This document shows positions 8,610 to 15,865 of a stretch of 17,706 nucleotides of DNA, in pieces. Origin of the DNA: an uncultured Prevotella sp. (GTDB lineage Bacteria; Bacteroidota; Bacteroidia; Bacteroidales; Bacteroidaceae); contig CABSIA010000049.1 in NCBI GenBank assembly GCA_902477645.1, forward strand, positions 1 through 17,706, written 5' to 3'. The translations under genes were made by a program, and so were the position numbers. The notes below the pieces were generated by a model that made no database searches, had not been told where the DNA came from, and saw only the letters and a list, made by a program, of their open reading frames with translations. The first letter of the stretch is position 1, and each line of letters opens with the position of its first letter.

Positions 8610-9314
8610 TTAACCTTTCTTTTTCTGTCCATAGTAGGCGTTAGGGCCATGCTTACGGCTGAAGTGTTTTTCAACGAGCAACGGATTCATTGTTGTCTCT
8701 GGATTGACAGAGAATGAGACGAATGCCATTTTTGCAACCTGCTCCATTACGACAGCGTTGTAAACAGCATTGTCGGCATCCTTACCCCAAGAGAATGGTC
8801 CATGGTTCTTTACGAGAACACCAGGAGTATGAACAGGGTTTATGTTGCCGTCTTTGATGCGCTTAACGATAACATTGCCAGTCTCAAGCTCGTAGTCGCC
8901 TTTTACCTCTGCCTCTGTCATATCATCTGTACAAGGAATGCTGTCGTGGAAATAGTCGGCATGTGTTGTTCCGATGTTAGGAATGTCCTTGCCTGCCTGT
9001 GCCCAGGCTGTGGCGTAGGTTGAATGTGTGTGTACAATACCGCCTAACTCAGGGAAGGCTCTGTACAGGACAAGATGGGTAGGAGTGTCTGACGAAGGAT
9101 TTAAGTCACCCTCTACAACCTTTCCTGTCTCAAGGTCAATAACAACCATATCAGAAGCTTTCATGGTGTCGTAGTCAACACCTGATGGTTTTATTACAAC
9201 AAGACCTTTCTCACGGTCGATACCACTAACGTTTCCCCATGTGAAAATCACGAGGTTATGCTTAACCAAGTCGAGGTTAGCACGAAATACTTTTTCTTTT
9301 AATTCCTCTAACAT
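8610..9314 (-). CDS. araD: L-ribulose-5-phosphate 4-epimerase
   Basis: AraD (234 aa) is a zinc class II aldolase-fold enzyme that turns L-ribulose 5-phosphate into D-xylulose 5-phosphate. The zinc ligands His95, His97 and His171 are visible in GGIVHTHSTYATAW and KNHGPFSWG, and Asp76 is in SSDTPTH. Asp120 in GTTHADYF and a tyrosine of AYYGQ (227/228) match the catalytic pair. The numbering follows the E. coli enzyme almost exactly. TWGNVSG at 25-31 and KPSGVDY at 42-48 form the phosphate site. It lies 49 bp after araR and 62 bp before araA. The close relatives UlaF and SgbE catalyse the same reaction, but the neighbours fix the arabinose role. Confidence 0.97.
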   Translation of the reverse strand: MLEELKEKVFRANLDLVKHNLVIFTWGNVSGIDREKGLVVIKPSGVDYDTMKASDMVVIDLETGKVVEGDLNPSSDTPTHLVLYRAFPELGGIVHTHSTYATAWAQAGKDIPNIGTTHADYFHDSIPCTDDMTEAEVKGDYELETGNVIVKRIKDGNINPVHTPGVLVKNHGPFSWGKDADNAVYNAVVMEQVAKMAFVSFSVNPETTMNPLLVEKHFSRKHGPNAYYGQKKKG

Positions 9315-9363
9315 AATGGTCTTTGGGGTTAAAGTTTATATTTTAAAGTTTTATATGTTTTGT

Positions 9364-10041
9364 TTATAGTTTAAATGTCGGTGCTTCGTCATACGAGCGC
9401 TTGTTGAAGCGGTATAGCGATGCGCCGCGCTTTGATGTTTTCTTGTCAATGAGTTCCGTCTTTTCTATAAAGTCTATCTGCTTTATGCGCTTGCGGAAAT
9501 TGCGTTTGTCTATTTCCTGTCCCAATACTGCCTCGTAGACATGTTGCAGCTGTGTAAGCGTAAACAAATCGGGCAGCAGCTTGAAACTTAATGGCTCTGT
9601 ACCGATGCTTTTTCTGAGCATAGTCAGTGCTTTTACAACCATCTTTGAATGGTCTGAATAAAGTTTTGGTAACTCGTCAAGACTTATCCATTCGAGATGA
9701 TGGTCTTGTCTGAGTTTGTCATCGTAATCTTTTACATTTATAAGAGAATAGTATGCTATTGATATAACTCTTTCTCCAGGGTCACGGTCTACGGCTCCAA
9801 AGGCACCTACTTGTTTCATAAATGCCTTCTTCATACCAGTCAGCTCGAATAAGACTCTGCTGGCGGCATCATCAACACTTTCATCTGCTCCTACAAATCC
9901 ACCGTATAGAGACCATTCGCCGTAACCGGGTTCCATAAGACGTTTGCCTATAAGGAGTTTCAGTTTGCCTTCATCGAAACCGAAAATTATACAGTCTACA
10001 GAAACGAAGACTTTTGAGTGTTGAGAATAATAGTTAGTCAT
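9364..10041 (-). CDS. araR: Nudix-like transcriptional regulator of arabinose use (AraR, NrtR family)
   Basis: This 225-aa protein has an N-terminal Nudix-fold domain (about 10-145) and a C-terminal winged-helix domain (about 152-212, with LTQLQHVYEAVLGQEIDKRN as likely helices). The Nudix box at 48-70 is degenerate: the frame G48...E54...R62...E66...G69 is kept, but the Glu after Arg62 is Val63 and the second Glu of the EE pair is Leu67. Pyrophosphohydrolase activity is therefore unlikely and a sugar-sensing role fits. In Bacteroides thetaiotaomicron a regulator of this type controls arabinose genes and responds to L-arabinose. Lying inside the operon, it would control its own expression; a candidate operator is at 13130-13145. 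A strong hairpin separates it from the symporter gene upstream. The alternative, a working Nudix hydrolase, is weakened by the lost metal ligands. Confidence 0.9.
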   Translation of the reverse strand: MTNYYSQHSKVFVSVDCIIFGFDEGKLKLLIGKRLMEPGYGEWSLYGGFVGADESVDDAASRVLFELTGMKKAFMKQVGAFGAVDRDPGERVISIAYYSLINVKDYDDKLRQDHHLEWISLDELPKLYSDHSKMVVKALTMLRKSIGTEPLSFKLLPDLFTLTQLQHVYEAVLGQEIDKRNFRKRIKQIDFIEKTELIDKKTSKRGASLYRFNKRSYDEAPTFKL

Positions 10042-10066
10042 TTTAAGGCTTAGTTTTTGTTTGAAA

Positions 10067-10094
10067 GTCTTGGGAGAATTTGTTCTCCCAAGAC
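10067..10094 (-). promoter_or_regulatory. Intercistronic hairpin between the symporter gene and araR
   Basis: GTCTTGGGAGAA (10067-10078) and TTCTCCCAAGAC (10083-10094) form a perfect 12-bp stem with a 4-base loop. It fills much of the 74-bp gap after the symporter stop. On the minus strand it is followed by only three U residues and then mixed bases, so it is a poor full terminator. It could be a partial terminator or a 3'-end protector that lowers araR and downstream expression relative to the transporter. Confidence 0.75.
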
Positions 10095-10115
10095 CAAATG
10101 TTTTTTAAAAGTTAA

Positions 10116-11861
10116 TTACCAGAAATATATGTAGAATGCTGCACAGAGGATAATAACTCCAAGTGTTGCAACGACATCCCAAACATTCCAGCTCTCACGT
10201 ATTACTTTCTTGTAGTCACCTGTGAATGTGATTGCTGCTATCTGCTCGTCAGATGGCTTTTCGGTAAACATTGAGATAACAAACATCATTACAACGATGA
10301 AAACCAACAGCCAGCACTCAAAGATGAGCCAGTTTGTCTGCCAGAACCAAGAGGTATATTCCCAGAATGCGCCATCCATTGTCGCTTTACCAGATTCAGT
10401 TATTACATTGGTGATAAGGCGAACCATACCGATAAGGAAACCACCGATAAGTCCCCACTCACCAGCTTTCGGAGTAATTTTCTTTGAGAAGATACCAAGA
10501 GTGAAAACAGCAACCATTGCAGGTGCAATGAGTGATTGGATGTCCTGCAGATAAGAATAGAGGTTGCCCATGTTCATCATGATAGGCATCCATGCCAAAC
10601 CAAGAAGAACGACAACAACAGTGGCAATACGGCCGACCATAACGTAGTGAGCCTCGCTCATACCTTTCTTCATTGGCTTGTAAAAGTCTTCTGTGAAAAG
10701 TGTTGCACAGCTATTGAAGAATGCGGCAAGAGATGCTACGAGAGCGCAGATGAAACCGATTGTAACGATACCCTTAACACCTACAGGAAGAATGTTCTTT
10801 ACCATCATTGCGAAAGCACCGTCGGTATCGTGTGTGTTGGTAATATCCATTTCTATGCCGCTGCCTGTCTTCATAGAAAGAGCGTAAGCAACCATACCAG
10901 GAATCAAGAACATGAAAACAGGAAGGAGTTTAAAGTAGCCGGCTGCGATTGTACCACGGCGGGCACGTCTCATAACAACACCATTGTCCTCGCCTTTAGT
11001 CTGTCCAAGAACACGCTGAACAATGTGCTGGTCTGTACACCAATACCAGAAACCGATGATTGATGCGCCAAGGAATACCACATAGCCGGGGAACTGAGGA
11101 TACATTGGGTCGTTGGCATCTGTGTGGAACATGTGAGTTGTTCCGAATCCATCGTGTGCGGCATTGCAGACGCTCATCATCTGAGACCAACCTGCAGAAA
11201 TGCTGCCGTCACCGAGCATGTTGAGTCCAAGGAACAATACAAGAAAAGAACCTATAATCAGAATTGGGGTTTGGATGGCAGACAATGTCATAACACCCTT
11301 CATGCCTCCGAATACAGTGAAAACAGCTGTGATGGCAATAAGACCAATGGCTCCATACCAGAAAGGCAAGCCGAGAAGATACTCAAAGAATATACCGCCT
11401 GTGAATGCTGTTACAGAAACTTTCGTCAACACGTAAGCTATCAAGGTGATAATTGAGAGCCATGAGCCGGTACGCTGTGTGTAGCGGAATTTAAGGAAGT
11501 CTGGCATTGTGATAATTTTGCCCATCTTGTTGTTGAGCAGCTGGTAGAAAGGTACGAATAGCCAGCCGAGGATAAGAATCATCCAGCCTTGCATCTCCCA
11601 GTGTGCCATACCCACACCGTCTTTTGCACCTGTACCAGCAAGACCAACAAGGTGTTCAGAGCCGATGTTTGCAGCAAAAATGGCAGCACCGATTATATAC
11701 CAAGGCTCACCTTTACCGAAAAGATAGTCCTGGCTGTCTGCGCCCTTCATCTTTTCCTTGTCTTTCTTAATGGCGCGATAGATAGCCCAAACGATTGCGA
11801 TAATTCCGACGGCAAGGACTGCCCAGTCAAGCCATACGAATTCTGTTGCGTTCCAATTCAT
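10116..11861 (-). CDS. araT: Sodium/solute symporter (SSS family), probable L-arabinose transporter
   Basis: This 581-aa integral membrane protein belongs to the SSS (SGLT-like) family and should import a sugar together with Na+ across the inner membrane. About 14 hydrophobic segments can be counted, the first at about 10-30 and the last at about 563-581. Family marks are IFAANIGSEHLVGLAGTGA at 61-79, the WCTDQHIVQRVLGQ stretch at 274-287 and SLAAFFNSCATLFTEDFYK at 377-395, where the Na+-site serine of the SGLT fold is expected. Substrate is inferred from context: it sits between a periplasmic-type mutarotase and araR at the head of the arabinose operon. Related SSS proteins carry glucose, galactose or xylose, so arabinose is likely but not proven. 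Strong hairpins lie on both sides of the gene. Confidence 0.9.
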   Translation of the reverse strand: MNWNATEFVWLDWAVLAVGIIAIVWAIYRAIKKDKEKMKGADSQDYLFGKGEPWYIIGAAIFAANIGSEHLVGLAGTGAKDGVGMAHWEMQGWMILILGWLFVPFYQLLNNKMGKIITMPDFLKFRYTQRTGSWLSIITLIAYVLTKVSVTAFTGGIFFEYLLGLPFWYGAIGLIAITAVFTVFGGMKGVMTLSAIQTPILIIGSFLVLFLGLNMLGDGSISAGWSQMMSVCNAAHDGFGTTHMFHTDANDPMYPQFPGYVVFLGASIIGFWYWCTDQHIVQRVLGQTKGEDNGVVMRRARRGTIAAGYFKLLPVFMFLIPGMVAYALSMKTGSGIEMDITNTHDTDGAFAMMVKNILPVGVKGIVTIGFICALVASLAAFFNSCATLFTEDFYKPMKKGMSEAHYVMVGRIATVVVVLLGLAWMPIMMNMGNLYSYLQDIQSLIAPAMVAVFTLGIFSKKITPKAGEWGLIGGFLIGMVRLITNVITESGKATMDGAFWEYTSWFWQTNWLIFECWLLVFIVVMMFVISMFTEKPSDEQIAAITFTGDYKKVIRESWNVWDVVATLGVIILCAAFYIYFW

Positions 11862-11885
11862 TGTAGTAATTGTTTTTAGTCGATT

Positions 11886-11923
11886 AAATGGATTCCTGAT
11901 GTCAATGACTCAGGAACCCATTT
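11886..11923 (-). promoter_or_regulatory. Intercistronic hairpin between the lipoprotein epimerase gene and the symporter gene
   Basis: Arms at 11886-11899 (AAATGGATTCCTGA) and 11910-11923 (TCAGGAACCCATTT) form a 14-bp stem with one non-Watson-Crick position. Read as minus-strand RNA that position is a G-U pair, so the stem is continuous; read as plus-strand RNA it is an A-C mismatch. A further short GTC/GAC pairing can cap the loop. No long U tract follows. It fits an attenuator or mRNA-stability element acting on the operon transcript. Confidence 0.7.
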
Positions 11924-11933
11924 GTTTTGGTTG

Positions 11934-13088
11934 TTATTTAACGGAGAATTTATAAATTACGTGGCTGTTGTACTTCTCGCCTGGCTTCAAGGTTGCAGAA
12001 GGGAAGTTTGTCTTGTTTGGAGTATCCGGATATTTCTGAGTCTCAAGACAAACCGAGGCGTGTACAGGATATTTGTCGCCATGCTTGCAGGCTATGCCTG
12101 TTCCTTGGAAGTTGGCGGTGTAGACCTGAATACCTGGCTCGTTTGTGAACACCTCAAGGAATATGCCTGTGTTAGGTGCGTAGAGGCTTGCTGCAACTTT
12201 CTTGTCGTTGCCCTTGCCGTCTTTATAGGTGTTCAGGCACCAGTTGTGGTCAAAGCCGTTGGCGTTTTTGATCTGATGGAAAGTTGTATCGCCGATGCAT
12301 TCGTACAGAGGGCGTTTTTTTGTGAAGTCCATTGGGGTGCCGTAAACATCCTTAATTTCACCCGTGGTCATGTATGTAGAGTCGGTTGGGGTGAATTTGT
12401 CGGCGTTTACATAAAGCACCATATCTGTGCCAGGCTGTGTCGGGTTGCCGGTAAGTGTGAAATAAGAGTGATTGCACATGTTGATGACTGTTTCCTTGTC
12501 TGTTGTTGCCTCAAATGTACAGTCAATTGCGTTTTCGTCTGTTAGCTTATATGTAGCCTTTGCTGGAACTGTTCCAGGGAAACCGTTGTCGCCATCCTTA
12601 GAAACAATTGTAAGTTGCAGAGTCTGGTCATCAATTTGTGTGGCGTCATAAACCTGATACTGCCATCCAGAAGGGCCTCCATGCAGGCAGTGTCCGAAAT
12701 TGTTTGTAGGAAGCTGATATTTCTGTCCGGCAATGGTCATTTGTCCTTTGTTAATGCGGTTTGCATAACGTCCGATTGTCGCACCAAAGTCGCTTGGACT
12801 ATTTACTGTGTCGGCATACTGTCTGATATTGTCGTAGCCAAGAACAACGTCAACCATTTGGTTTTCCTTGTTAGGAACCATTACTGATACGATGCGTCCG
12901 CCGAAGTTGGTGATACAAACCTCAGCTCCGTTTTTGTTTGTCAAAGTGTAGAGGGCAACTTTTTTGCCATTGATGGTTGTGTCAAAAGCGGCAGGATCAA
13001 GTCCAGAAAGGGTTTGGTTACCCGAGCAAGAAGACATCATTGCTATTACGGCTCCTGCTCCAAGAATAAGTTTTTTGAAGTTTCTCAT
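11934..13088 (-). CDS. galM: Aldose 1-epimerase (mutarotase), lipoprotein
   Basis: This 384-aa enzyme interconverts alpha and beta anomers of aldoses. A lipoprotein signal is present: positive MRNFKK, a hydrophobic stretch and a lipobox MSS-Cys21. The residues after Cys21 (SGNQ) are not the acidic lipoprotein export signal of Bacteroidetes, so the protein probably faces the periplasm. The catalytic set is complete: GRYANR at 106-111, His136 in LHGG, His207 in NHSYF and Glu349 in VCLETQKYPD. It is the first gene of the arabinose operon, 72 bp before the symporter gene, and has its own promoter. It probably prepares the right anomer of arabinose, and perhaps of galactose, for transport. It resembles the cytoplasmic epimerase at 15866-16954 but differs in location and is clearly diverged. 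Confidence 0.93.
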   Translation of the reverse strand: MRNFKKLILGAGAVIAMMSSCSGNQTLSGLDPAAFDTTINGKKVALYTLTNKNGAEVCITNFGGRIVSVMVPNKENQMVDVVLGYDNIRQYADTVNSPSDFGATIGRYANRINKGQMTIAGQKYQLPTNNFGHCLHGGPSGWQYQVYDATQIDDQTLQLTIVSKDGDNGFPGTVPAKATYKLTDENAIDCTFEATTDKETVINMCNHSYFTLTGNPTQPGTDMVLYVNADKFTPTDSTYMTTGEIKDVYGTPMDFTKKRPLYECIGDTTFHQIKNANGFDHNWCLNTYKDGKGNDKKVAASLYAPNTGIFLEVFTNEPGIQVYTANFQGTGIACKHGDKYPVHASVCLETQKYPDTPNKTNFPSATLKPGEKYNSHVIYKFSVK

Positions 13089-13125
13089 AATTGTAAAACG
13101 GTTGTTAGTTTATTGATTTTGGTAA

Positions 13126-13167
13126 TTTGGTTGTAAAGATACAACTTTTTTATCAAACATAATCAAA
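13126..13167 (-). promoter_or_regulatory. Predicted promoter of the arabinose operon
   Basis: On the minus strand, TTTG (13164-13167) is followed 22 bases later by TATCTTTAC (13133-13141), close to the Bacteroidetes -33/-7 pattern. This gives a start near 13126 and a leader of about 38 bases to the ATG at 13088. An alternative exact TAnnTTTG match (TATGTTTG, 13154-13161) lies slightly upstream but has no TTG at the right distance. Either choice places the palindrome at 13130-13145 on or just past the start. Confidence 0.6.
13130..13145. promoter_or_regulatory. Perfect palindrome, candidate AraR operator
   Basis: GTTGTA-AAGA-TACAAC is a perfect inverted repeat with 6-bp arms and a 4-base centre. 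It overlaps the predicted -7 element of the arabinose operon. A dimeric repressor bound here would block transcription. Assignment to AraR is inferred from position and from the regulator gene in the same operon. Part of one arm also matches the usual bases after a Bacteroidetes -7 box, so chance contributes. Confidence 0.5.
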
Positions 13168-13218
13168 ATTGGTGAAGTTTTTTTATGAAAGTGTGGTTTT
13201 TACACTTTTTTAAACGTA

Positions 13219-13250
13219 GAAGGTTCGCAAAGCACCGTTTGCGAACCTTC
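13219..13250 (-). terminator. Hairpin after galK, probable terminator
   Basis: GAAGGTTCGCAAA (13219-13231) and TTTGCGAACCTTC (13238-13250) form a perfect 13-bp stem with a 6-base loop, starting 23 bases past the galK stop. The tail on the minus strand is TACGTTTAAAAAAG, so there is no proper U tract. It lies between galK and the arabinose promoter and most likely separates the two operons. Confidence 0.65.
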
Positions 13251-13273
13251 ATTATAACGAGAAAATGTTGCTA

Positions 13274-14434
13274 TTAGCAGATTTTACGTGAGCCGTCACT
13301 GATAACGACATTGATAACCTCAGGCTCGTGTCCGTACTTCTCATTGAACTTAGCCTTGGCGACAGCAATGAAGTTGTCATAATTATCATCCTTAACAAGG
13401 TTGATTGTGCAGCCACCGAAGCCACCACCCATGATACGGCTGCCGGTAACACCATTTTCCTTGGCCAAATCGTTGAGGAAGTCGAGCTCTTCGCAGCTTA
13501 CCTCATACTCCTTGCTGAGCCCGTTGTGGGTCTCGAACATCTTTTTGCCAACTGTCTCATAGTCACCCTTTTCGAGAGCTTCGCAGACTGCGAGCACGCG
13601 GTCTTTCTCACCGAGTACGAAGTGAGCGCGTGTGTAGTCCTCTTCACTAACCTCAGCCTTAACAGCCTCAAGCTCATCCCAATTAGCATCACGCAGAGTC
13701 TCAAACTTCTTCTCAGGGAAGTGAGCTGCAAGAGCCTTTACAACATTCTCGCAAGAGTTGCGGCGGTCGTTGTATGGTGAGCCCTTCAGCTCATGCTTAA
13801 CTTTAGAGTTGAGCAATACGAGTTTGTAGCCCTCTGGCTTGAATGGGAAATACTCAAACTCACGGCTACGGCAGTCGAGACGCATCAACTTGCCCTCCTG
13901 TCCGAATACGCTTGCAAACTGGTCCATGATACCGCAGTTGACACCGATATAGTTATGTTCGGTTGCCTGTCCTGCAAGAACGAGATCCCACTTGGAAACT
14001 TTGTTGTCGCCGAAAAGGTCGTTGAGAGCAAATGCGAAGCAACTTTCCAAAGCGGCACTTGAAGACATACCTGCACCGAGAGGAACATCACCGGCAAAAG
14101 CTGTGTTGAAGCCCTTAACGTCAACGCCGAGCTTTCTCATTTCCTGAACGATACCATAGATGTAGCGTGCCCATGTGGTCTTTGGTCCTTCTGGGTCATC
14201 AACTTTAAATTCAACTTTGTCTTTGAGGTCAATAGAGTAGGCGATAACAGTGTTGAGTCCGTTAGGACGAATTTCTGCCATGATGCCTTTGTCTACAGCT
14301 CCCGGGAATACGAAACCGCCATTGTAGTCGGTATGCTCACCGATGAGGTTGATACGGCCTGGTGAGGCATAAATGTTACCGGTCTTGCCGTCGAAGTGTT
14401 TGATAAATCTACTTCTTACAAATTCTATGTCCAT
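13274..14434 (-). CDS. galK: Galactokinase
   Basis: GalK (386 aa, normal length) is a GHMP kinase that makes galactose 1-phosphate from galactose and ATP in the cytoplasm. The galactokinase signature GRINLIGEHTDYNGG is at 26-40 (Arg27), the ATP loop PLGAGMSSSAALE at 118-130, the catalytic Asp171 in CGIMDQFAS and the third GHMP motif GSRIMGGGFGGC at 331-342. The gene is the last of the hexose operon, 49 bp after the permease gene, with a hairpin downstream. galT and galE, needed to finish the Leloir pathway, are not in this window. An arabinokinase role is a remote alternative because of the neighbouring operon, but the signature is that of galactokinase. Confidence 0.96.
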   Translation of the reverse strand: MDIEFVRSRFIKHFDGKTGNIYASPGRINLIGEHTDYNGGFVFPGAVDKGIMAEIRPNGLNTVIAYSIDLKDKVEFKVDDPEGPKTTWARYIYGIVQEMRKLGVDVKGFNTAFAGDVPLGAGMSSSAALESCFAFALNDLFGDNKVSKWDLVLAGQATEHNYIGVNCGIMDQFASVFGQEGKLMRLDCRSREFEYFPFKPEGYKLVLLNSKVKHELKGSPYNDRRNSCENVVKALAAHFPEKKFETLRDANWDELEAVKAEVSEEDYTRAHFVLGEKDRVLAVCEALEKGDYETVGKKMFETHNGLSKEYEVSCEELDFLNDLAKENGVTGSRIMGGGFGGCTINLVKDDNYDNFIAVAKAKFNEKYGHEPEVINVVISDGSRKIC

Positions 14435-14483
14435 AGTTTGTTGTTTTTATAAAGGTTTAACGATAGTGTTTGCTATAAAAAAA

Positions 14484-15794
14484 TTAATCAACTTTGATAT
14501 CCTTGTTGACATTCTTCGATCCGATGAGAGCGTAGTAGAAGATATAGCCTAACATGGCTACTACGAGCCAATAAGAGTTAAGATAGCTTACACCCATGCT
14601 CTGAACGATAACGGTGTCCTGAATGAAAGGCATAATACCGCCACCAACTACCATTGTCATGAAGATACCGGAAGCCTTGGCTGTATATTTGCCGAGTCCC
14701 TCTGTTGCAAGGTTAAAGATACCGCCCCACATCACAGAAGTACAGATACCGCAGAGGAATATGAATACGCATGACAGTGGAACTGTGGCATTCTGAATAG
14801 TGATAAAGCCGAGGTCAAGATTTATTGTAGTCTGAATGTCACCTGTGAAGATGGCTATAACAATCAGCAACATGCCTACAGCAGAAACGGTAATGAGCTG
14901 TGTGCGTGTGGAAACTTTTCCTGAAATAGCTGTACTTGTCGCACGGCCTACGAGCATAAGCAGCCAGTAGATAGCAGCCAGTGAGCCTGCAACCGCAGCT
15001 GCGCCCTCGCCAGGCATACGGCTAATCCACATGTTCATGATGTTAGGAACAGCAATCTCGACACCGACATAGAAGAAAATTGCGATTACACCAAGCAGAC
15101 AGTGGCGGAAAGCCAATGGTGAGTGCTCGTATGTTACTTCTGTGAGGTCGCCCTGTGGCTCTACAATCTTAACGAAAGAGATAACGAGGAAAGCCAAAAG
15201 GAAAATGACGATACCTGTTATTATAAGAGGAGCTACATCGGGGAAGCTGTCTTTAGTAAGTGTACCTACAAGAAAACCTGCAAGCATAGGGGTCAAAGTT
15301 CCTGACAGAGAGTTCAGTGTGCCGCCTGCCTGAATGAGTTGGTTACCAGTGTTGCCACCACCGCCGAGAAGGTTGAGCATTGGGTTGACAACAGTGTTGA
15401 GCATGCATACGCAGAAGCCACAGATAAGTGCGCCAAGGAGGTAGATGAACAGGTTAAGGCTTGTCATAATGCCGCCAATCTCGCATACTTTAATATCGGC
15501 GCCTACAATACCAGAGAGAAGCTGTACGCTAAGACCGGCAGCACCGATAAGCAGTGCGATAAGAGCAGTTTTTTTGTAACCGTACTTTATAAGCATGTTA
15601 CCAGCAGGAATACCCATGAACAGATAAGCAACGAAGTTCATAAGGTTGCCGGCTGTACCGGCCCATGGATAAGTGATACCCCAGATGTTACCGAAAGGTG
15701 CGGCCATGTTAGTAACGAAGCTAATCATGGCAAAGATGAAGAACATGGTAATAATCGCAACAATGTTCTTCTCATTCTTTTTTGTTTCTGACAT
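14484..15794 (-). CDS. MFS sugar permease, FHS (glucose/galactose/fucose) type
   Basis: This 436-aa membrane protein has about 12 hydrophobic segments in two halves separated by a polar loop near residues 211-231, as in the major facilitator superfamily. The sequence style (NFVAYLFMGIPAGNMLIKYGYKKT at about 52-75, and LGGGGNTGNQLIQAGGTLNS near 142-161) fits the fucose-galactose-glucose:H+ symporter group. It lies between a cytoplasmic aldose 1-epimerase (71 bp upstream) and galK (49 bp downstream). Galactose, perhaps also glucose, is the likely cargo, imported with protons across the inner membrane. The substrate rests on context only. No key residue was matched with certainty to FucP. Confidence 0.85.
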   Translation of the reverse strand: MSETKKNEKNIVAIITMFFIFAMISFVTNMAAPFGNIWGITYPWAGTAGNLMNFVAYLFMGIPAGNMLIKYGYKKTALIALLIGAAGLSVQLLSGIVGADIKVCEIGGIMTSLNLFIYLLGALICGFCVCMLNTVVNPMLNLLGGGGNTGNQLIQAGGTLNSLSGTLTPMLAGFLVGTLTKDSFPDVAPLIITGIVIFLLAFLVISFVKIVEPQGDLTEVTYEHSPLAFRHCLLGVIAIFFYVGVEIAVPNIMNMWISRMPGEGAAAVAGSLAAIYWLLMLVGRATSTAISGKVSTRTQLITVSAVGMLLIVIAIFTGDIQTTINLDLGFITIQNATVPLSCVFIFLCGICTSVMWGGIFNLATEGLGKYTAKASGIFMTMVVGGGIMPFIQDTVIVQSMGVSYLNSYWLVVAMLGYIFYYALIGSKNVNKDIKVD

Positions 15795-15865
15795 TTTGTT
15801 TATTAAGTTCTTTAAAAGTTTATAAATGTTTATCCTTTTAGATAGTGAATAAATCCTGCTGCTGG

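Noticed and set aside
10536..11063. Plus-strand open frame of 175 codons opposite the symporter
   Set aside because: Shadow of the symporter gene; Cys/His/Asn-rich translation without any recognisable domain.
11922..12545. Plus-strand open frame of 207 codons
   Set aside because: It is antisense to the lipoprotein epimerase, which has full family motifs; the plus-strand translation is rich in Cys and Val and resembles no protein.
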